Shown here one piece after another: positions 25,873 through 37,283 of a DNA stretch of 64,000 nucleotides. The stretch covers positions 124,001 through 188,000 of the forward strand of contig DASZTS010000095.1 in assembly GCA_035547915.1 (NCBI GenBank), read 5' to 3'. Numbering within the stretch: the first letter of the stretch is position 1; every line of letters begins with the position of its first letter. A model generated the notes under the pieces. The model had not been told where the DNA came from, made no database searches, and worked only from the letters and a program-made list of their open reading frames with translations. A program made the translations under genes and the position numbers. The stretch is from DASSFG01 sp035547915 (lineage in GTDB: Bacteria; Planctomycetota; Planctomycetia; Pirellulales; JAICIG01).

Positions 25873-26213
25873 ACCCGCTCCTGGAGCCGGTCGGCGTTTC
25901 GCACTTTATGGCGGTCGGCGCGCTGATGTTCGTCTGCGGCGTCGTCTGCATGGCGACCAAGCGCAACGCCCTCGGCGTGCTGATGGGGATCGAATTGGTG
26001 CTGAACGGCGCGAACATCAACTTTGTCGCCCTGTCGAGTAGCTTTCTGAGCGCCAGCGGCAAGAGTGGGCTCGGTCTCGACGGCCAATTCATCGCCCTGT
26101 TCGTCATCGTGCTGGCCGCGGCGGAGGCCGCCGTGGCCTTGGCCATCACGCTGAATTTTTACAACAATCACGCCACGGTCGACGTCGACCGGGCGGACGA
26201 GTTGAAAGGTTGA
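25869..26213 (+). CDS. nuoK: NADH-quinone oxidoreductase subunit K
   Basis: A 114-residue three-helix complex I subunit. The conserved helix 2 glutamate is in GVLMGIELVLNGANINFV and the helix 3 glutamate in FVIVLAAAEAAVALAI, both needed for proton transfer in the family. It overlaps nuoJ by four bases and lies 13 bases before nuoL. Confidence 0.95.
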   Translation: MNPLLEPVGVSHFMAVGALMFVCGVVCMATKRNALGVLMGIELVLNGANINFVALSSSFLSASGKSGLGLDGQFIALFVIVLAAAEAAVALAITLNFYNNHATVDVDRADELKG

Positions 26214-26226
26214 CGTCGAAGGGCTG

Positions 26227-28677
<2,451 letters not shown>

Positions 28678-28678
28678 C

Positions 28679-30433
28679 ATGGAACAATCCGCCCTGATTT
28701 GGCTCAGTCTGATCGTCTTCTTGCCCGCGTTGGGCGCGCTGGCACTCGTGGCGATTCCGAGCGACAAGCCCGACGTCATCAAGCTCTTCAGTCTCGGCGT
28801 GACCGTGGCCGTGTTTCTGGCCACGTGCGTCGTCGCTTTCGGCGGGGCTACCGACACGGCACACTTCGAGAAGGGCGTGGCCGAGATGCAAGACGCCTTC
28901 TCGCTGCCATGGATCAAGTCGTTCAATATCTATTACTTCATGGGTATGGACGGCATCAGCTTCACGTTGGTGATGCTCACCGCGTTCGTCACGATGCTGT
29001 CGATGGGGGCGAGTTGGTCGATCGATCGGCACGTGAAGGCCTATTGCATCCTGTTTCTGCTGTTGGAGACGGGCATGCTCGGCGTCTTTCTGGCGCTCGA
29101 CTTCTTCCTGTTCTATGTGTTCTGGGAAGTGATGCTCCTGCCGATGTACTTTTTGATCGGCGTGTGGGGTGGTCCGCGACGAGAGTATGCCGCCATCAAG
29201 TTCTTCTTGTACACGCTGTTGGGTAGCGTGTTCATGCTTATCGCCATCCTGATCCTCTATTTCAACAGCGACCTGCGGGAGCTGAGCGCCGATCAACTCG
29301 TGGCGGCGCACGTGGTCGATGGGGTGGACGCTGCCGAGGCGATCCGTAGCGAACCCAAGGCGCAGCACACGTTCAATATCCTTGCGCTATCGACGATGGG
29401 GCAGCATACACAACTGTTCGACGACGAGTTGTTCCTCGGCAAGAGCCTGCAATGGTGGGCGTTTTTGTTGTTGCTGATCGGGTTCATTATCAAGGTGCCG
29501 GCCGTGCCGGTGCATACCTGGTTGCCCGACGCGCACGTCGAGGCTCCGACTCCGATCTCGATGATCCTGGCCGGCGTGCTGTTGAAGATGGGCGGCTACG
29601 GCATCATCCGCATCTGCTACCCCATCTGTCCCGACGCGGCTTTCGACCTGGCCTGGCTGGTCACGTCCATTGGCGTGGTGAGCATGCTCTACGGTGCCTT
29701 CGCCGCGCTCGCGCAGAAGGATTTCAAGCGCCTGGTGGCCTACAGTTCGGTGAGCCACATGGGGTACGTCATGCTCGGCATCGGCGTATGGAGCGCCACG
29801 GCAGGTAACAATTACAACCCTGAATACTGGCAGATGGGCATGAACGGGGCGATGTTCCAGATGATCGCCCACGGCATCAGCTCGCCTGGCATGTTCTTTA
29901 TGGTGGGCGTCATTTACGAACGGGTGCACCATCGCAACTTGGACGAGTTCGGCGGTCTGTTCGCCAAATCGCCCGTATACAGCGGTATCGCCTTCGGCAT
30001 TTTCTTCGCCGGCCTGGGGTTGCCCGGGCTGTGCGGCTTCATCGGCGAAGTGTTCGTTACGCTCAGTGTCTGGAACTACTCGCATGTGCTGGCCGTTCTT
30101 TCGGCGGCCACGGTCATTCTGACCGCGGGCTACATCCTGTGGACGTTGCAGCGCGTGTATCTTGGCCCCGAATACAAAGGGCCGCATGGCGACCATATCA
30201 CGCCGATCAACGGTCGCGAACTGGCGATCGCCGCTCCGCTCTTGGCGCTGGCCATCCTGTTCGGCGTCTACCCCAGGGCGATCTTCGACTACATGACGCC
30301 GAGCGTGAACAAGGAGGTCGAAGACCTGGCGGGTTGGACGCGCGCGACGAAGGAGTCGAGACTGCTGGAGCAACGCGTGGAGCTTGACCGGAGGCGCGGG
30401 ATCGAGAACGACCCGTTGATCGGAGAGGAATAA
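28679..30433 (+). CDS. nuoM: NADH-quinone oxidoreductase subunit M
   Basis: Second antiporter-like subunit, 584 residues with about 14 helices. Conserved blocks include FYVFWEVMLLPMYFLIGVWGG, split here as FYVFWEVMLLPMYF and LIGVWGG, with the key glutamate; VPAVPVHTWLPDAHVEAPT with lysine upstream; and LVAYSSVSHMGYVMLGIG. It carries a soluble loop at about residues 200-250 that is longer than in E. coli. It is separated from nuoL by one base and from nuoN by 33. Confidence 0.95.
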   Translation: MEQSALIWLSLIVFLPALGALALVAIPSDKPDVIKLFSLGVTVAVFLATCVVAFGGATDTAHFEKGVAEMQDAFSLPWIKSFNIYYFMGMDGISFTLVMLTAFVTMLSMGASWSIDRHVKAYCILFLLLETGMLGVFLALDFFLFYVFWEVMLLPMYFLIGVWGGPRREYAAIKFFLYTLLGSVFMLIAILILYFNSDLRELSADQLVAAHVVDGVDAAEAIRSEPKAQHTFNILALSTMGQHTQLFDDELFLGKSLQWWAFLLLLIGFIIKVPAVPVHTWLPDAHVEAPTPISMILAGVLLKMGGYGIIRICYPICPDAAFDLAWLVTSIGVVSMLYGAFAALAQKDFKRLVAYSSVSHMGYVMLGIGVWSATAGNNYNPEYWQMGMNGAMFQMIAHGISSPGMFFMVGVIYERVHHRNLDEFGGLFAKSPVYSGIAFGIFFAGLGLPGLCGFIGEVFVTLSVWNYSHVLAVLSAATVILTAGYILWTLQRVYLGPEYKGPHGDHITPINGRELAIAAPLLALAILFGVYPRAIFDYMTPSVNKEVEDLAGWTRATKESRLLEQRVELDRRRGIENDPLIGEE

Positions 30434-30466
30434 CCGTCGGGTAACGGAAGGCAAGGCAATTCAAAC

Positions 30467-32221
30467 GTGGATTTTTTAGGCTTCGTTACGGAACTTGTCG
30501 GTAGAGACGGCGCGCCGGGGAAACTGGCGGACTGGTGCGCGGGTTTCGCGCCCGAGCTGGTTCTGTGCGCGACGATCGTCGTGATGCTGCTGGTGCGGTT
30601 GCCCGGCTGGGGCCAGAGGATCAACGCCTTCTATGTGGCGCTCGTCGGCGCATTGATCGGGCTGTATTACGTCGCGCCTTGGACCCTTGCTTCGCCGACT
30701 GCCGCACCTGCCGCCCCGCTCTTCGACGGTTTGCTCATCAACGACTCGCTGACCGTCTTCTTTCGCAGCATCCTGTTTCTGTTCCTGGTGCTGTTCTTGA
30801 TCTTCACGCGGCTCTCGGGCATTCCGGATCGGGAGGACAGCCCCGATTTCTATACGCTCGTGCTCGGCGGCACCATCGGCATGTGCCTGATGGCCTCGGC
30901 CAACCACTTGCTTACGGTCTTCTTGGGCGTTGAGATGGCCAGCGTGCCGTCTTATGCCCTGGCCGGCATTCTCAAGGGCAGGCGGCAGAGCAGCGAGGCG
31001 GCGCTGAAATACTCCGTCTACGGTGCGGGTACCGCGGGCGTCATGTTGTATGGCATCAGCTTGCTGGCCGGTGCCTTGGGCACCTGCCATTTGCCGACGA
31101 TCGCCCACCAATTGCTCAATCTGACGCCGGATCTGCTGGCCGAGCGGCATACGGTGCTGCTGTTGGGCGGCTTGATGGTCGCGGTCGGACTGTCGTTCAA
31201 ACTCTCGGCATTTCCGTTCCACTTCTGGTGCCCCGATGTCTTCGAAGGGGCCAGCGCCGAAGTGAACGCTTTTCTGTCGGTCGCGTCGAAGGCCGCCGCG
31301 TTGGCTCTCTTGGCCCGCGTGGCGATCGGCTTTACCCACGCGCCCGGCGAGCCCGCGTCCGTACAGCCCATGGTGCAAAAAGCAGCGGTCGTGCGGACGG
31401 TTGGCTATCGCGGCGATGGACCGGCGAGTGTTGCGCTTGCGGTGGCAGATGAGCAGGCAGAGATGCGGCCGAACGGTGCGCATTCCGCCATCGAGGAGGA
31501 AGTGGAACCGGTCGATGTGGCCAGCGTGCCCCGCTCGGTGCGTAGATATGTCGTGGGCCTGATCGCCCTGTTGGCGGCGCTCACTTGCACTTTCGGCAAC
31601 CTGGCGGCATACAACCAATCGAACATCAAGCGATTGTTGGCCTATTCGACCATCGCGCACGCGGGGTACATGATGATGCCCGTGGCGGCCGCCATCCAAC
31701 TGTCCGGCGAGAACCCGGCGGAAGCGGGAGACGCCATCGCCGCGCTGGCATTCTACGTGAGCACGTACTTGTTCACGAACCTGGCGGCGTTTGCCATCGT
31801 AGCCTTCCTGCGGAACACGCTGCGGAGCGAACAGATCGCCGACTACGCGGGGTTGATTCGCCGTTCACCGTTCCTGGTGATCTGCTTCGCCACGATCCTC
31901 ATCAGCCTCATCGGCCTCCCTCCGCTCGCCGGCTTCGCCGCCAAGTTCTTGGTGTTCGGTTACCTGGTGAACGCACGGCTGTACGTGCTGCTGGTGATCG
32001 GCGGTTTGAACACGGCGTTGAGCCTGTTTTACTATCTGCGCGTGGTCAAGGTGATGACGATCGACCCCGAGCCGGAGGACCGCTTGCCCGCCAACCTGTC
32101 GTTGGTCTCGCCCGCCGGTGTCTACCTGGCCCTGCTGACGATCCCGGTCGTTGTGCTCGGGATCTGGTTCGACGGACTCAATAATTGGACCCGGGCGGCG
32201 ACGCAGAGCTTGTTTATGTAG
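30467..32221 (+). CDS. nuoN: NADH-quinone oxidoreductase subunit N
   Basis: Third antiporter-like subunit, 584 residues from a GTG at 30467, against about 485 in E. coli. Core motifs are VFLGVEMASVPSYALAGIL with the key glutamate, KLSAFPFHFWCPDVFEGA with the lysine, and RLLAYSTIAHAGYMMMPV. A polar insert of about 60 residues (near residues 295-360, with Glu/Val/Ala-rich sequence) interrupts the region between two helices and explains the excess length. It is the last gene of the operon. Confidence 0.95.
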   Translation: MDFLGFVTELVGRDGAPGKLADWCAGFAPELVLCATIVVMLLVRLPGWGQRINAFYVALVGALIGLYYVAPWTLASPTAAPAAPLFDGLLINDSLTVFFRSILFLFLVLFLIFTRLSGIPDREDSPDFYTLVLGGTIGMCLMASANHLLTVFLGVEMASVPSYALAGILKGRRQSSEAALKYSVYGAGTAGVMLYGISLLAGALGTCHLPTIAHQLLNLTPDLLAERHTVLLLGGLMVAVGLSFKLSAFPFHFWCPDVFEGASAEVNAFLSVASKAAALALLARVAIGFTHAPGEPASVQPMVQKAAVVRTVGYRGDGPASVALAVADEQAEMRPNGAHSAIEEEVEPVDVASVPRSVRRYVVGLIALLAALTCTFGNLAAYNQSNIKRLLAYSTIAHAGYMMMPVAAAIQLSGENPAEAGDAIAALAFYVSTYLFTNLAAFAIVAFLRNTLRSEQIADYAGLIRRSPFLVICFATILISLIGLPPLAGFAAKFLVFGYLVNARLYVLLVIGGLNTALSLFYYLRVVKVMTIDPEPEDRLPANLSLVSPAGVYLALLTIPVVVLGIWFDGLNNWTRAATQSLFM

Positions 32222-32306
32222 GCGGGCACCGCCCGTCGCAGAGAACTTTTATTCGCTGAGTTTTGATTCGCTGAGTCTTGCCCTGCGTAGGGCGACGCGG
32301 TGATGG

Positions 32307-32323
32307 GCCGACGTAGCGTCGGC
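32307..32323. terminator. small hairpin downstream of nuoN
   Basis: GCCGACG/CGTCGGC with a three-base loop, 86 bases after the nuoN stop. No T-run follows; a role in 3'-end formation is only possible. Confidence 0.3.
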
Positions 32324-32375
32324 GAGATCTACACCAAAATGGCATTTACCCGGCGGGCCATGCTCGCCTCACGAA

Positions 32376-32807
32376 GTGATTAGCAAGCATCGCACGATCG
32401 AACTTCTCAACGAAGTTTTTCAGGTGGAGTACCGGTCGTTTCCGTCTTATTTGACGGATGCCTGCCCTTGGACGCACGAGGGCGACGAGAGGGCGGCGCA
32501 GACGCTGGGGAACATCGCGGCCGATCAAAAGGGCATGGCGCAACGCGTCGTCGAGTTCATTCTCGACGTCGGCGGGCGTGTGGAGCCGGGCGAGTTTCCC
32601 ATGGAGTTCACCGACACGCATTTTCTCTCTCTCGACTTCCTGCTCAAGGAACTGTTACGCTATCAGCGTCAGGACGTGGCGACCCTGGAGCGCATCGTGA
32701 TGCAACTCGGCGATGCCCGGGCGGCGCGCGAATTGGCCGAGGAGACGCTCGGCATGGAGCGCGCCCACCTGGAGGCCATCGAGGCGCTCGTGGGCCAGCC
32801 CGCCTGA
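32376..32807 (+). CDS. ferritin-like helical-bundle protein
   Basis: A 143-residue all-helical protein from a GTG at 32376. Acidic and histidine residues are spaced as in ferritin-like four-helix bundles: LNEVFQVEYRSFPSYL (helix A glutamates), a second helix around LGNIAADQKGMAQRVVEFI, a third around LDFLLKELLRYQRQDVATLE, and a fourth with ELAEETLGMERAHLEAIEAL, where E and ExxH would bind metal. The family assignment comes from this pattern rather than a named signature. It could be a small iron- or oxygen-handling protein. The start lies 154 bases after nuoN. Confidence 0.7.
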   Translation: MISKHRTIELLNEVFQVEYRSFPSYLTDACPWTHEGDERAAQTLGNIAADQKGMAQRVVEFILDVGGRVEPGEFPMEFTDTHFLSLDFLLKELLRYQRQDVATLERIVMQLGDARAARELAEETLGMERAHLEAIEALVGQPA

Positions 32808-32869
32808 TGAGCGCGGTTTTGACGCACGTCGCCCAGTTCCTCGTACAATCCGATCGAAAGCTAGAAACG

Positions 32870-34177
32870 ATGAAGCGAACTCGTCTTCTTTCCTTGATCT
32901 TGTCGGCCGCCGTGTTGGTGTCGCCGGCGTCTGCCCAAAAGCCCACTCCCAAGACGGGAGCGAAGCCCGCCGCGCCGGCCGGCAAGGCCAGCCCCGCGGA
33001 GGCCAAAAAGCCTGCCGACAAGGCAAAGGCCGATGAAGGCAAAGCCGCTGCCGCGAAGCCCGGCGCCGGCGAAACGGACGACGACGCCGTGGCGCAGTTC
33101 GACAAGCTGTTCGCCGAGTGGAAGGAGATGTTGGCTAAGCTGCAAGACCTGCGTGCCCGCTATGTGGTCACGCCGCGGAAAGGCGGCCTGCGGCAGCCGC
33201 TCAAACAAGAATTCGACGACGTGGTGAAGCAGGGTGAAGAACTCGAGCCGAAGGTGATCGCGGCGGCGGGCGCGGCCTTCGCCGTGGCGCGCGATACCCG
33301 GCCCGAGATCGGCAAGTTTCTGGCGGCGCAGCTCAAGTATGCCGCCGACCGCGACGACTACGAGCGTGCCGTTCCGATCGCCCAGGCCCTCATCGACAAC
33401 GGCTACGACAATCCCCGCATCTATAATTTCGGCGGCATCGCGGCCTTCTGCACCAACCAGTACGACTTGGCGGACAAGTGGCTGAGCGAAGGCGACCAGC
33501 ATTCCGTGCTCGATGTCGATGCCAAGCAGTTCCTGGCCCATATCAAGCAGTACAAAGACTTGTGGAAGACCGAGCAGGAATTGCGCGAGGCCGAGGCGAA
33601 GGCCGACGACCTGCCGCGCGTGTTGCTCAAGACGACCCACGGCGACATTGTGGTGGAACTCTTCGAGAACGAAGCGCCGAACACGGTGGCGAACTTCGTG
33701 AGCCTGGTGGAAAAGGGTTTCTACAACGGTGTGACATTCCATCGCGTGCTGCCGCACTTCATGGCCCAGGGCGGCGACCCCGATGGCGACGGGCGGGGCG
33801 GGCCGGGCTATCGGATTCCGGACGAGACCGATCGCAGCGAGTATCGCAATCATTTCCGCGGCAGCCTGAGCATGGCGAATACGGGGCTTCCGGACACCGG
33901 CGGCTCGCAATTCTTCCTCATGTTTCGCCCCTCGGGGCCGGGGGTGCCAGCCAATCTGAACGGCAAGCACACCGTCTTCGGGCGGGTTGTGGATGGCTTC
34001 GGCGTGTTGGCCCGCATCCAACGGATCGATCCCGATAAGCCAGAAGCGGGCGTCAAGGCCGACAAGATCGACGAGGCCAAGGTGCTGCGTAAGCGGAAGC
34101 ACGATTACGTGCCCAAGAAGCTGGGCGAAACTGCCGCAGAGACGCCGGACGAAAAGGGCGGCGAGAAAGGCGAATAA
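32870..34177 (+). CDS. exported peptidyl-prolyl cis-trans isomerase, cyclophilin type
   Basis: Catalyses proline isomerisation in exported proteins. The ATG at 32870 begins a signal peptide (LLSLILSAAVLVSPASAQ); the longer frame from 32468 is a shadow of the ferritin-like gene. A Lys/Ala/Pro-rich linker (about residues 23-70) and a helical region with TPR-like character (about 80-240) precede the cyclophilin domain (about 248-425). Active-site sequence is intact: GVTFHRVLPHFMAQGGDP, GSLSMANTGLPDTGGSQFF, and a cyclophilin tryptophan position filled by another residue (HTVFGRVVDG). The protein probably acts in the periplasm. The SBP56 gene follows after five bases. Confidence 0.9.
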   Translation: MKRTRLLSLILSAAVLVSPASAQKPTPKTGAKPAAPAGKASPAEAKKPADKAKADEGKAAAAKPGAGETDDDAVAQFDKLFAEWKEMLAKLQDLRARYVVTPRKGGLRQPLKQEFDDVVKQGEELEPKVIAAAGAAFAVARDTRPEIGKFLAAQLKYAADRDDYERAVPIAQALIDNGYDNPRIYNFGGIAAFCTNQYDLADKWLSEGDQHSVLDVDAKQFLAHIKQYKDLWKTEQELREAEAKADDLPRVLLKTTHGDIVVELFENEAPNTVANFVSLVEKGFYNGVTFHRVLPHFMAQGGDPDGDGRGGPGYRIPDETDRSEYRNHFRGSLSMANTGLPDTGGSQFFLMFRPSGPGVPANLNGKHTVFGRVVDGFGVLARIQRIDPDKPEAGVKADKIDEAKVLRKRKHDYVPKKLGETAAETPDEKGGEKGE

Positions 34178-34182
34178 CCGTC

Positions 34183-35610
34183 ATGCAACGGCGCCATTTC
34201 CTGGCTGGCGCGGCCGCTTCGGTCGCTCCGGCACTCCTCACCAGAGATACCGTGGCCGACGACGACTCTCGTTGTGGTGCCACCTACGCCTCGCCCGACG
34301 CCGCGCAACAGTCGCCGCGGGAGAAACGTCTGTATGTCACGGCGCTGTATGTCGGCAGCGATGAGAAGCAGCCCGACTATTTGGCGACGGTCGACGTCGA
34401 TGCCGACTCGCCGACGTACTCCAAGATTGTGCACCGGTTGCCGATGCCCAACCCGGGCGACGAATTGCACCATTTCGGCTGGAATGCGTGCAGCAGTTGT
34501 CATGGCGATCCCGACAAGGCGCGGCGATACCTGGTGCTGCCTGGCTTAAAGTCGGGGCGCATCCATATTGCTGACGTAGCCGACCCGGTCGCTCCCAAGT
34601 TGCACAAGGTGCTGGAACCGAAGGAGATCGTCGAGAAGGCCGACCTGTCGGCCCCGCATACCGTGCATTGCCTGCCCAGTGGGCAGATCATGATTTCGAT
34701 GCTCGGTAATGGTCGGGGCGATGGGCCAGGCGGCTTCCTGCTGCTCGACCAGGAGTTCGAGATTGTCGGCCGCTGGGAACGCTCGGCCGCCGGGATGAAG
34801 TTCAATTACGACTTCTGGTATCAGCCGCGGCAGAATGTGATGGTGTCGAGTGAGTGGGCCGCGCCCAAGACATTCGGCGGCGGCTTCAAGCTCGACGATG
34901 TCAAGGCCGGCAAGTACGGCAACCGCATCCACTTCTGGGATTGGAAACAGCGGACGCTCGCCAAGTCGGTCGAGCTGGGCGGCGACGGATTGATTCCGCT
35001 GGAGGTCCGCTTTCAGCACGCGCCGGACAGCGAGCACGGGTTCGTCGGTGCGGCCCTCTCCAGCAGCCTGTGGCATTGGCATAAGTCGGACGGCGACTGG
35101 CAGGTCGACAAGATCGTGCAGGTCGAGCCCGTCGAGACGAAGGGCTGGCCCTTTCCCGTGCCCGGCCTGATCACCGATTTGGTGCTCTCGCTGGACGACC
35201 GCTACCTCTATTTCTCCAACTGGCTGCACGGCGATATCCGGCAGTACGACGTGAGCGATCCGGCGCGCCCGAAGCTGACCGGACAGGTGTGGCTGGGCGG
35301 AGTCATCGGCAAGCCATCGCAGATTCGCGGGCATCGCGCCACGGGTGGACCGCAGATGCTGCAACTCAGCCTCGACGGCAAGCGGCTCTATGTGACGAAT
35401 TCGCTCTACAGCAGTTGGGACAACCAGTTCTACCCCGGCATGGCCAAGACGGGGAGCTACTTGATGCAGATCGACTGCGACACCGAGCGCGGCGGACTGC
35501 GCATCAACGAGGACTTCTTCGTCGACTTCGGGCGCGAGCCGGACGGCCCGGCCCGGGCGCACGAGATGCATTTCCCCGGCGGCGATTGCACGTCGGATAT
35601 CTGGGTCTGA
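34183..35610 (+). CDS. selenium-binding protein 56 (SBP56)/methanethiol oxidase family, probably exported
   Basis: The family includes copper-dependent methanethiol oxidases producing formaldehyde, hydrogen sulfide and peroxide. The 475-residue protein has the conserved HHFGWNACSSCHGD segment with the CxxC pair, PHTVHCLPSGQIMISMLG, and the DLVLSLDDRYLYFSNWLHGD and propeller segments (for example RFQHAPDSEHGFVG). The N-terminus MQRRHFLAGAAASVAPALL looks like a Tat signal with twin arginines, so periplasmic copper loading is plausible. It sits five bases after the cyclophilin gene and converges on ATP sulfurylase, with repeat copy C between them. A link to sulfur assimilation is inference. Confidence 0.9.
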   Translation: MQRRHFLAGAAASVAPALLTRDTVADDDSRCGATYASPDAAQQSPREKRLYVTALYVGSDEKQPDYLATVDVDADSPTYSKIVHRLPMPNPGDELHHFGWNACSSCHGDPDKARRYLVLPGLKSGRIHIADVADPVAPKLHKVLEPKEIVEKADLSAPHTVHCLPSGQIMISMLGNGRGDGPGGFLLLDQEFEIVGRWERSAAGMKFNYDFWYQPRQNVMVSSEWAAPKTFGGGFKLDDVKAGKYGNRIHFWDWKQRTLAKSVELGGDGLIPLEVRFQHAPDSEHGFVGAALSSSLWHWHKSDGDWQVDKIVQVEPVETKGWPFPVPGLITDLVLSLDDRYLYFSNWLHGDIRQYDVSDPARPKLTGQVWLGGVIGKPSQIRGHRATGGPQMLQLSLDGKRLYVTNSLYSSWDNQFYPGMAKTGSYLMQIDCDTERGGLRINEDFFVDFGREPDGPARAHEMHFPGGDCTSDIWV

Positions 35611-35677
35611 GCGGCGAGCTCGCGGCGGCCTATCGGCCCATGCGAGTGATCGACCCCTGGCAGCGCGAGCCGCACCC

Positions 35678-35782
35678 TGGAGCAACCGATCAAACCAGAT
35701 CGGCCTCCAAGAAAATCGGCGTTTCACGGCCGATTTCTTGCCCACCGCGCTGGAGCTTTCTGGTTATGCCGGGTCGCTCTTA
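35678..35782 (+). repeat. 105-bp foldback element, copy C
   Basis: The left end is diverged (TGGAGCAACCGATCAAACC) but the right end GTCGCTCTTA and the centre are kept: AAATCGGC-GTTTCACG-GCCGATTT with A-run before and TTTCTT after. It fills the gap between the convergent SBP56 and sat genes, and its last three bases are the sat stop codon. Confidence 0.82.
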
Positions 35783-37042
35783 CGACTTACCCTTCATCGC
35801 TTTGGCCAGAATCTCCGACGTGCTCTCACGCATGATGCGCGGATCGACGGTCTTGCCTTCGATGAGGGTCTTGCGGACGTCCTTGCCCGAGATGAAGACG
35901 GGCTTCTCGTCCTTGTGCAGTTCCATCAGATCGACACGGCCGACGGAGTCATAGTAGGCCGCGAAGCCGACCTTGAGCGGCTTGATCTGCAAATCGCCGC
36001 CGAGTTTGCTGAAGATCTCCTGCGCGTCGAAATCACCCCAGATGGCGGTGCCGTCGTGGAACGGAGCGTCGGCGTGCTTGCGTCCGATGATGATGTCGGT
36101 GAAGCCGAAATTCTGCCGATAGATGCCGTGCATGACCGCTTCTTTCGGCCCGGCGTAGAACATCTTGATATCGACGCCCAGCAGAATGACTCGATCGGGT
36201 ACGCTCTCGTTCCGCGGTCCCCACAGCTTGGCATCGCTGTCGCCTTCTCCGAGCTGCCGGCGTTCGATGAGGGCTTCGTAGGTCTGCATGCGAACGTTGG
36301 CCGGCACGTCGTCGCCCTTCGTCTCGCCCACCAGCGGATTCAAGCACGCCCCGGCATTGTGGCCGGCGCGCAACAAGGTCTCGAGTCCATACACCAGTGC
36401 GTATTCATGGGCGCGGTGCAACGGATTGCGGGTCTGGAACGCGACGGCCCGATCCCACCCCTTCGCTTCGAGTAGCTTCCGTACCTCGCGGGGCGAAAGC
36501 ACGTACTTGCCGAAGGAGGGATTCTTGGGCTGCGGCAATACGCGAATCGTACCCCCGATCAGATGCGTCTTGTCGCCATCGCCCTTCAGAACCATGTCGG
36601 CGCCGGGATGATCGGTGCGATCGGTGAGGTAGACGCTCTTGATGTACTTCGCTTTGTCCCAAGGGAAGACGTCGCTGATGTCGAGCGTGGCCACGACGTC
36701 GCCGGCGGTGTTCACCAACCCCACGCGTTGGCCTTTGGCCAACTTGCCGGCCAATTCGCTGGTCACGGGGAAGGAGAGAGGAATCGTCCAGGCGTACCGG
36801 GCGCCGCGGTGTTCGATATACCCTTCGTCCAGCACTCGGTTGTAGGTGGCCGAGTCCATCGGTCCCTCGAGCGGGCTGAGCGTACCGTCACCCAGCCGGT
36901 AGACGGTCGAGAGGTCGGCGTCGGAAACCGGAACCTTCGCCAGTCCTTTCGCTTCGGACTTGAACGACTCGATCTGATCGGCCAGCACCGTGCGGCAAAT
37001 CGGCTCTGTGAGACCACCGTGGGGAGCGGGTAACTTCGCCAT
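35780..37042 (-). CDS. sat: sulfate adenylyltransferase (homo-oligomeric ATP sulfurylase)
   Basis: Forms adenosine phosphosulfate from ATP and sulfate. The frame is open to 37237, but the ATG at 37042 (AAGGTAG upstream) starts the conserved MAKLPAPHGGL, giving 420 residues. The nucleotide-binding motifs QTRNPLHRAHE and GRKHADAPFH are intact, and the N-terminal PUA-like domain has LSPLEGPMDSATYN. The TAA stop (35780-35782) is the terminal TTA of repeat copy C read on the other strand. APS kinase is encoded at 58887; no cysDN genes are in the window. It is divergent from the GAF/PP2C gene. Confidence 0.95.
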   Translation of the reverse strand: MAKLPAPHGGLTEPICRTVLADQIESFKSEAKGLAKVPVSDADLSTVYRLGDGTLSPLEGPMDSATYNRVLDEGYIEHRGARYAWTIPLSFPVTSELAGKLAKGQRVGLVNTAGDVVATLDISDVFPWDKAKYIKSVYLTDRTDHPGADMVLKGDGDKTHLIGGTIRVLPQPKNPSFGKYVLSPREVRKLLEAKGWDRAVAFQTRNPLHRAHEYALVYGLETLLRAGHNAGACLNPLVGETKGDDVPANVRMQTYEALIERRQLGEGDSDAKLWGPRNESVPDRVILLGVDIKMFYAGPKEAVMHGIYRQNFGFTDIIIGRKHADAPFHDGTAIWGDFDAQEIFSKLGGDLQIKPLKVGFAAYYDSVGRVDLMELHKDEKPVFISGKDVRKTLIEGKTVDPRIMRESTSEILAKAMKGKS

Positions 37043-37283
37043 CTTCACTTCTACCTTGGGGTTGAAACGGGCAAGTATAAGGCAGACGGAACCGTCGCTA
37101 AAGGCCAAAACCTTCGCGCCATCGTCAGAATCAGCCCATTCGTCCGTCTTCGCCTTGTGCTCAAAGCCTTGCCATCCTCCGCCGATGAATACCCCTGAGA
37201 GGTCGACCGGCCATCGCCGTCGCCCCCGATAGGCCACGGATCGGCAACGAAACCGTCGACTCGCATCCTTGGGGGGGAGAATC

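Noticed and set aside
32324..32334. GAGATCTACAC, an 11-base match to a sequencing adapter
   Set aside because: The match is short and the flanking bases do not continue the adapter, so chance similarity is more likely than contamination.
35780..37237. 65-residue N-terminal extension of ATP sulfurylase
   Set aside because: The conserved family start and an AAGG site point to 37042; the extension has no family similarity.
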